Assembly (NCBI RefSeq): GCF_012396485.1
Contig: NZ_JAAXPO010000007.1
Coordinates: forward strand, 1-64,000
Length of the DNA stretch: 64,000 nucleotides
Origin: Leuconostoc holzapfelii
GTDB lineage: Bacteria > Bacillota > Bacilli > Lactobacillales > Lactobacillaceae
Direction of reading: 5' to 3'
The notes under the pieces are model-generated. The model was not told the DNA's origin and did no database searches. It saw only the letters and a list, made by a program, of their open reading frames with translations. The stretch's first letter is position 1. The number at the start of each line of letters is the position of its first letter. Positions 60,133-64,000 of the stretch are shown piece after piece. A program made the position numbers and the translations under genes.

Positions 60133-61927
60133 CAAATTGTTCTGATAGTTGGAGAAAGTCATCAATGTCTTGTTTGATGAGATCAGCACCGGCTTGCCAG
60201 AAGTCAGGCTGTGTGAGATCGACATCGAGATGTTTTTGGGCAAGGTCTTCTGCCGTCATATTGGCAGTATCTCGTAGGAGGGCGATATATTTGTCTTCAA
60301 AATTATCGCCGTCTTGTTGGGCACGTGCGTAAATACCAGCTGAGAAGAGATAACCAAAGGTATAAGGGAAGTTATAGAATGGCACTGAGTCAATGAAGAA
60401 GTGGAGTTTTGATGACCAGAAGTGGGGATGGCGGACATCTAACATCCCATCAAAAGCAGCTTCTTGGGCAGCATCCATCATTTCGTTCAAGCGTTGTGGG
60501 GTCACGACGCCGTTTTGCCGTTCCGTATAAAAGGCGTCTTCAAAGAGGAAGCGCGCATGGATATTTAAAAACATCGCAATTGGGTTGGTCATTTTAGCAT
60601 CGAGTAAGACTAACTTTTCTGCATCCGACTTTGCGCCCTTCACATTGGCATCATTGACAATCAGCTCGGCAAACGTTGAGGCTGTTTCGGCCACATTCAT
60701 GGCATAAGCGTCGCGCCAAAGCGGTAAATCAACGAGTTGTGCAGAATGGAAGGCGTGGCCTAATTCGTGGGCAATGGTTGCCGCATCGTTGACAGAACCA
60801 GTATAAGTGAGGAAAATACGTGATTCGTGTAAGTCAGGGACAGATTCCATGTAACCGCCTGGTTGTTTACCGGGGCGATTTTCTGATTCGATCCAGCGCT
60901 TCTCAAAAGCCATCTTGGCAAAAGCGGCCATTTTAGGTGAGAATTGGCCGAATTGTTCAATAATGAAGGCGGCGGCATCATCATAGGAAACTTCTTGTGG
61001 TTGGTAATCGCCGACGTGCGTTAACGGTGCCACCTGATCTTGCCAACCTAATTTTTCCAGACCCAAAAGTTGCTTTTTCCGTTCAAAGTAGGGTTTGAAC
61101 ATGGCTTTATTGGCATCTACCACAGCCCACATGGTGTCTAAAGTGGCTTGTGACATCCGGTTCATTTCGAGTGGTTGCTCGAGATAGGACTGACGGCCAT
61201 GGGCTTTTTGATTGGTCAAACGGAAACCGGCGAGATGGTTGAGGGTGTCAGCTGTGAGATTTTCCGCATTGGCCCACATGTTTTCGTAACTCGCCATAAT
61301 ATTGGCACGCGTCTCATTATTAGGCTCACCATCTAGCATGTTTAAGGCTTGACCAGCAGAAATTTGTCGTTTGAGGCCATCTTCCGCATCAGTATAAGTG
61401 AGCGACAAACCGGCCGAAATCGTATCATAATGTTGTGACCAAGCTTGTTGCCCGTCCAAATCAAATTGGTTAATCAAGGCTTCGGTTTGATCGTCAAGTA
61501 AGCGTTTCGCATCGGTCCGTAATTCTGTGAGATAGAATTTGATGGGCAGCAAACGTTCTGTGGCAAGCACAGCCTCAAAGTCAGTGTCATCAAGGCTGAG
61601 AAGTAATTTTTTAAATTGATTCATGGGTGTGGCATAAGCGACAAAGAGTTGTCCGAGTTTGTCAAAATGAGGCCCATAAACGCTATTGCCATAATCAACG
61701 GATGCCCAACCGTTGATGAAGAGGCTAATTGTGCCTAACCCAGAACCAATATTTTGGGCTAAATCAGACAAATCAGCAATCGTCTCGGCAGTTGGTTGGG
61801 CTTGTGCAACTTGTTGGGTAAACGTTTGAATCGCTTGTGCAACAGCTTGGTACTTGTTTGCCAGTTCTGGAGACGTAATGCCGCCGGGATAAATGCTGTC
61901 TAAATCCCATGTCTGTGAATACACCAT
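60128..61927 (-). CDS. pepF: Oligoendopeptidase F, M3 family
   Basis: A zinc endopeptidase that degrades intracellular oligopeptides of about 7-17 residues. The zinc motif HELGHAFHS (AATIAHELGHAFHSAQL) and the third ligand in NVAETASTFAEL are intact. The N-terminus YSQTWDLDSIYPGG is typical of the PepF branch. The 599-aa length counts from the ATG at 61927, chosen for AGAGGT 9 nt upstream; an in-frame ATG at 61966 has no such site. Confidence 0.94.
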   Translation of the reverse strand: MVYSQTWDLDSIYPGGITSPELANKYQAVAQAIQTFTQQVAQAQPTAETIADLSDLAQNIGSGLGTISLFINGWASVDYGNSVYGPHFDKLGQLFVAYATPMNQFKKLLLSLDDTDFEAVLATERLLPIKFYLTELRTDAKRLLDDQTEALINQFDLDGQQAWSQHYDTISAGLSLTYTDAEDGLKRQISAGQALNMLDGEPNNETRANIMASYENMWANAENLTADTLNHLAGFRLTNQKAHGRQSYLEQPLEMNRMSQATLDTMWAVVDANKAMFKPYFERKKQLLGLEKLGWQDQVAPLTHVGDYQPQEVSYDDAAAFIIEQFGQFSPKMAAFAKMAFEKRWIESENRPGKQPGGYMESVPDLHESRIFLTYTGSVNDAATIAHELGHAFHSAQLVDLPLWRDAYAMNVAETASTFAELIVNDANVKGAKSDAEKLVLLDAKMTNPIAMFLNIHARFLFEDAFYTERQNGVVTPQRLNEMMDAAQEAAFDGMLDVRHPHFWSSKLHFFIDSVPFYNFPYTFGYLFSAGIYARAQQDGDNFEDKYIALLRDTANMTAEDLAQKHLDVDLTQPDFWQAGADLIKQDIDDFLQLSEQFV

Positions 61928-62090
61928 GTGAATACCTCTTTTATGATTTTCTTTTAAGTATACCATTTTATCATTTCAACATTGCAGAACGATGAAGAAA
62001 TTATCATGAAATGACGTGAAAGTCATAGAAATTTTGTTTGCCGAGATGCCTGTGGTAGTGTAAAATTGTTATTTTAAGGGGTAAACAAAT

Positions 62091-63020
62091 ATGCAAAACT
62101 TAGTCAAATGGCTACTCGGCTTTGTATTGGTCTTGGTTGTGATTTTGATCATCGCCGGACAGTATTTTTTTCATGTTGCTCAGGTACGAGATCCAAAATC
62201 CAATCAACCGGACGCGCTGCGTCAAAAAGATGATCCACTGTATCAATATGAACATGATTTTTTAGCACGAGACAAACAAATCTGGCATGAAACCACGGCT
62301 GACGGGCTTAAACTAGATGCGTGGTATGTGCCTGCGGCGCAAAAAACCAATAAAACAGCCATTTTGGCCCATGGTTGGCATAATAATAAAACGACGATGG
62401 CCATTTATGGCGAACTCTTCCATGAATTAGGCTATAACGTGTTAATTCCAGATAACCGTGCCCATGGCCAATCACAAGGTAAAATCATTGGTTACGGCTG
62501 GTTAGATCGGCGTGATTATATTCAATGGCTGCACCAAATCATTGCTCGCAATGGCCAAGCATCAGATATTGTCATGTATGGGATGAGTATGGGCGCGGCC
62601 ACAGTCTTATCGACGTCTGGTGAGGCTGATTTACCAAAGCAAGTCAAAGCGGTGATTGCTGATTCATCGTACACGAGTCTGTTGGACGAAACGAAGCATG
62701 AAGCCGGCGAGATGTATCATTTACCGTGGTTCCCATTCGTGAATGTGGTTTCGGGGATTTCAAAGTTACGGGCTGGTTATTTTTATGCCGAGGCGAGTCC
62801 ACTCAAACAAGTTGCCAAAAGTAAGACGCCAACGTTCTTGATTCATGGTGATGCGGACACGTTTGTGCCGACTAAAATGGTTTATCCATTGTATGACGCC
62901 ATCAAGGCGCCTAAAGCGCTTTGGGTCACTTCTGGTTCAAAGCACGTACAAAGTTTCCATGATCATCCAAAAGCTTATCGTGACAAAATTCAAGCGTTCT
63001 TAGATCAGTACGATCGTTAA
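62091..63020 (+). CDS. Membrane-anchored alpha/beta hydrolase
   Basis: A 309-aa serine hydrolase with an N-terminal helix (about 6-27), active site outside. TAILAHGWHNNKTT is the oxyanion segment, MYGMSMGAATVL contains the nucleophile Ser (GxSxG), TFLIHGDADTFVP the acid and SKHVQSFHDHP the His. It resembles the BAAT/YqkD-type hydrolases in Bacillota; the substrate is unknown. AAGGGG precedes ATG 62091. Confidence 0.88.
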   Translation: MQNLVKWLLGFVLVLVVILIIAGQYFFHVAQVRDPKSNQPDALRQKDDPLYQYEHDFLARDKQIWHETTADGLKLDAWYVPAAQKTNKTAILAHGWHNNKTTMAIYGELFHELGYNVLIPDNRAHGQSQGKIIGYGWLDRRDYIQWLHQIIARNGQASDIVMYGMSMGAATVLSTSGEADLPKQVKAVIADSSYTSLLDETKHEAGEMYHLPWFPFVNVVSGISKLRAGYFYAEASPLKQVAKSKTPTFLIHGDADTFVPTKMVYPLYDAIKAPKALWVTSGSKHVQSFHDHPKAYRDKIQAFLDQYDR

Positions 63021-63064
63021 CATCAAAAACACCAGTCTATCAATGGTAGGCTGGTGTTTTTTGT
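63021..63064 (+). terminator. Terminator of the alpha/beta hydrolase gene
   Basis: AAAACACCAG / CTGGTGTTTT hairpin with an imperfect stem-loop inside and a T run. Confidence 0.88.
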
Positions 63065-63082
63065 CCAATGGCTGGTTGAACA

Positions 63083-63091
63083 TGATATAAT
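63083..63091 (+). promoter_or_regulatory. Extended -10 promoter of proB
   Basis: TGATATAAT at 63083-63091 (TGN plus TATAAT). Start near 63098, giving a leader of about 93 nt that contains a short ORF. Confidence 0.68.
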
Positions 63092-63117
63092 AATGGAGAT
63101 TAAATGAGGAAATCGTT

Positions 63118-63153
63118 ATGATATGGCATAGGGACAGATCGAGCGGTCATTAA
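63118..63153 (+). CDS. Possible 11-codon leader ORF before proB
   Basis: ATG 63118 has GAGGAAA upstream at good spacing and encodes MIWHRDRSSGH before TAA. It contains no proline codons, so classical proline attenuation is unlikely. No terminator hairpin follows. It may be chance. Confidence 0.3.
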   Translation: MIWHRDRSSGH

Positions 63154-63190
63154 AATTTAACCTACAAGTGAACAAAGGATAAAGTCAGTA

Positions 63191-64000
63191 TGTCAGAAAT
63201 GAGTGAGAAAGCGCTAACGGCCAAGCCATGGCGGCGTGTCGTGGTTAAAGTAGGGACAAGTAGTATTGTTGATGCAGCTGGGGAAATCAAATACCCTGTC
63301 ATCAATCGGTTAGCACAAACCTTAACCCAACTGGAACAAACTGGGTATGACGTGATTTTAGTCACGTCGGGTGCCATTGGCGTGGCCTTAAAACAGATGC
63401 ACCAAGCAAAACGCCCAACAGACATTCCGGCCCAACAAGCTTTAGCTGCGATTGGGCAAAGTTATTTGATGGCCATTTATAATCAAAGTTTTGCGTTTTA
63501 CCAACAACACGTAGGCCAAGTGCTACTGACTTATGATGTCTTTCATAACAAGCAAATGTTGCGCCACACCATTGATGCGATTGCGGCGATGTTGCAGCAA
63601 CGTGTGATTCCCATTATTAACGAAAATGATGTGATCGCCGTTGATGAGTTGGATCACCAACATTCATTTGGCGATAATGACCGACTGGCTGCGATGGTCA
63701 CCCATGAAACGGCTGCGGATGCGTTGATTGTCTTAAGCGATATTGATGCGCTTTATACGGCCAATCCACACAACGACCCAACAGCCCAACCAATTCCATT
63801 GGTGACGGCGGTGACAGAAACGCTCCGAGCTGGTGCCCGCGGGTCATCGACGCTTGGAACCGGGGGGATGGCGACGAAGTTAGTGGCGGCTGATTATTTG
63901 TTGCAGCATGGTCGCCAAATGGTATTAATCAATGGTGAAAATCCGGCGACGATTTTAGACGTCTTAGCTGGTGAAGCCGTTGGGACACTATTTAAGGGAG
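63191..64000 (+). CDS. proB: Glutamate 5-kinase, 5' part
   Basis: First step of proline synthesis from glutamate. The first 270 residues are in the window and the frame is open to the end. RVVVKVGTSSIV starts the amino acid kinase fold, VTSGAIGVALKQM and FGDNDRLAAMV are the substrate sites, and LGTGGMATKLVAADYLL is the conserved C-terminal segment of that domain. A PUA domain may lie beyond the window. AAAGGA is 12 nt before ATG 63191. ATG 63200 is an alternative start. Confidence 0.94.

Noticed and set aside
63118-63190. Proline attenuator before proB
   Set aside because: The short ORF has no proline codons, and there is no terminator or T-box signature between the promoter and the start codon.
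1-64000. CRISPR array, insertion sequence or prophage
   Set aside because: No regularly spaced repeats, transposase, integrase or phage structural gene was found on either strand.

Overview
This window looks like chromosomal DNA from a low-to-moderate G+C lactic acid bacterium. Gram-positive signs are AGGAGG-type ribosome binding sites, a T-box leader on valS, a comG pseudopilus operon, a FemX/MurM peptidoglycan branching enzyme, LytR-CpsA-Psr and YfhO envelope proteins, a class II HMG-CoA reductase and CcpA-type cre boxes. Gene content and order (acpS-alr-mazF, mntH-usp, rsmG-parA-parB-DUF951-ychF, comG-methyltransferase-ackA) fit the Leuconostoc/Weissella branch of Lactobacillaceae, and Weissella is my best guess. 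That placement is inference. I see no insertion sequence, prophage, CRISPR array or rRNA gene.

Layout. 1-549 is the end of a tRNA cluster (class II tRNA fragment, Val, Asp, Trp, His, Leu). 666-3652 holds acpS, alr, a MazF-family toxin with no antitoxin next to it, and a membrane acyltransferase. 3671-6612 is T-box-controlled valS. 7468-8439 is a stand-alone fabH. 8754-11728 is a cell-surface block: two secreted LysM/EF-hand/CAP proteins flanking a small NlpC/P60-like protein that lacks the catalytic Cys and His. 11798-16116 encodes envelope functions (FemX, metal-dependent hydrolase, LCP, PAP2). 16372-20155 is ppx-mvaA-IpaB/EvcA-like-sir2, where the sirtuin has no zinc cysteines.

20186-24680 is a metal homeostasis region: a CDF zinc exporter, MntH with UspA, and a CadD-type transporter with a CzrA-like ArsR sensor. 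The exporter and cadD share an operator (ATGAA-N6-TTCAT), so one sensor probably controls both. A candidate CU-rich small RNA lies between usp and cadD on the minus strand. 24774-29217 carries a second identical tRNA-Leu(CAA), a DUF2075 ATPase, a GT8 glycosyltransferase that may be translated from a leaderless mRNA, and an orphan OppA-like protein without a lipobox.

29478-36911 runs from nucleoside hydrolase through rsmG, parAB, DUF951, ychF and DUF1129 to a two-component system. 37017-39156 is nagB with two NagR/DasR-like operators and pgi with a cre box. 39246-42756 is a complete seven-gene comG operon, followed by a methyltransferase and ackA. 45285-46613 is an unusual fusion of a catalytically incomplete MltG-like domain with a GH73 glucosaminidase. 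46769-47851 is a GRP-type sugar transporter with two cre boxes in perfect inverted repeat. greA, yfhO, a class B PBP and an NmrA-like protein follow. 53941-57067 is a compact four-gene operon built on a MoxR AAA+ ATPase and a metallopeptidase/VWA protein with two unrecognised partners. 57077-60116 is a TPP-riboswitch thiamine salvage operon (thiW-thiM-thiD-thiE). The window ends with pepF, an alpha/beta hydrolase and the 5' part of proB.
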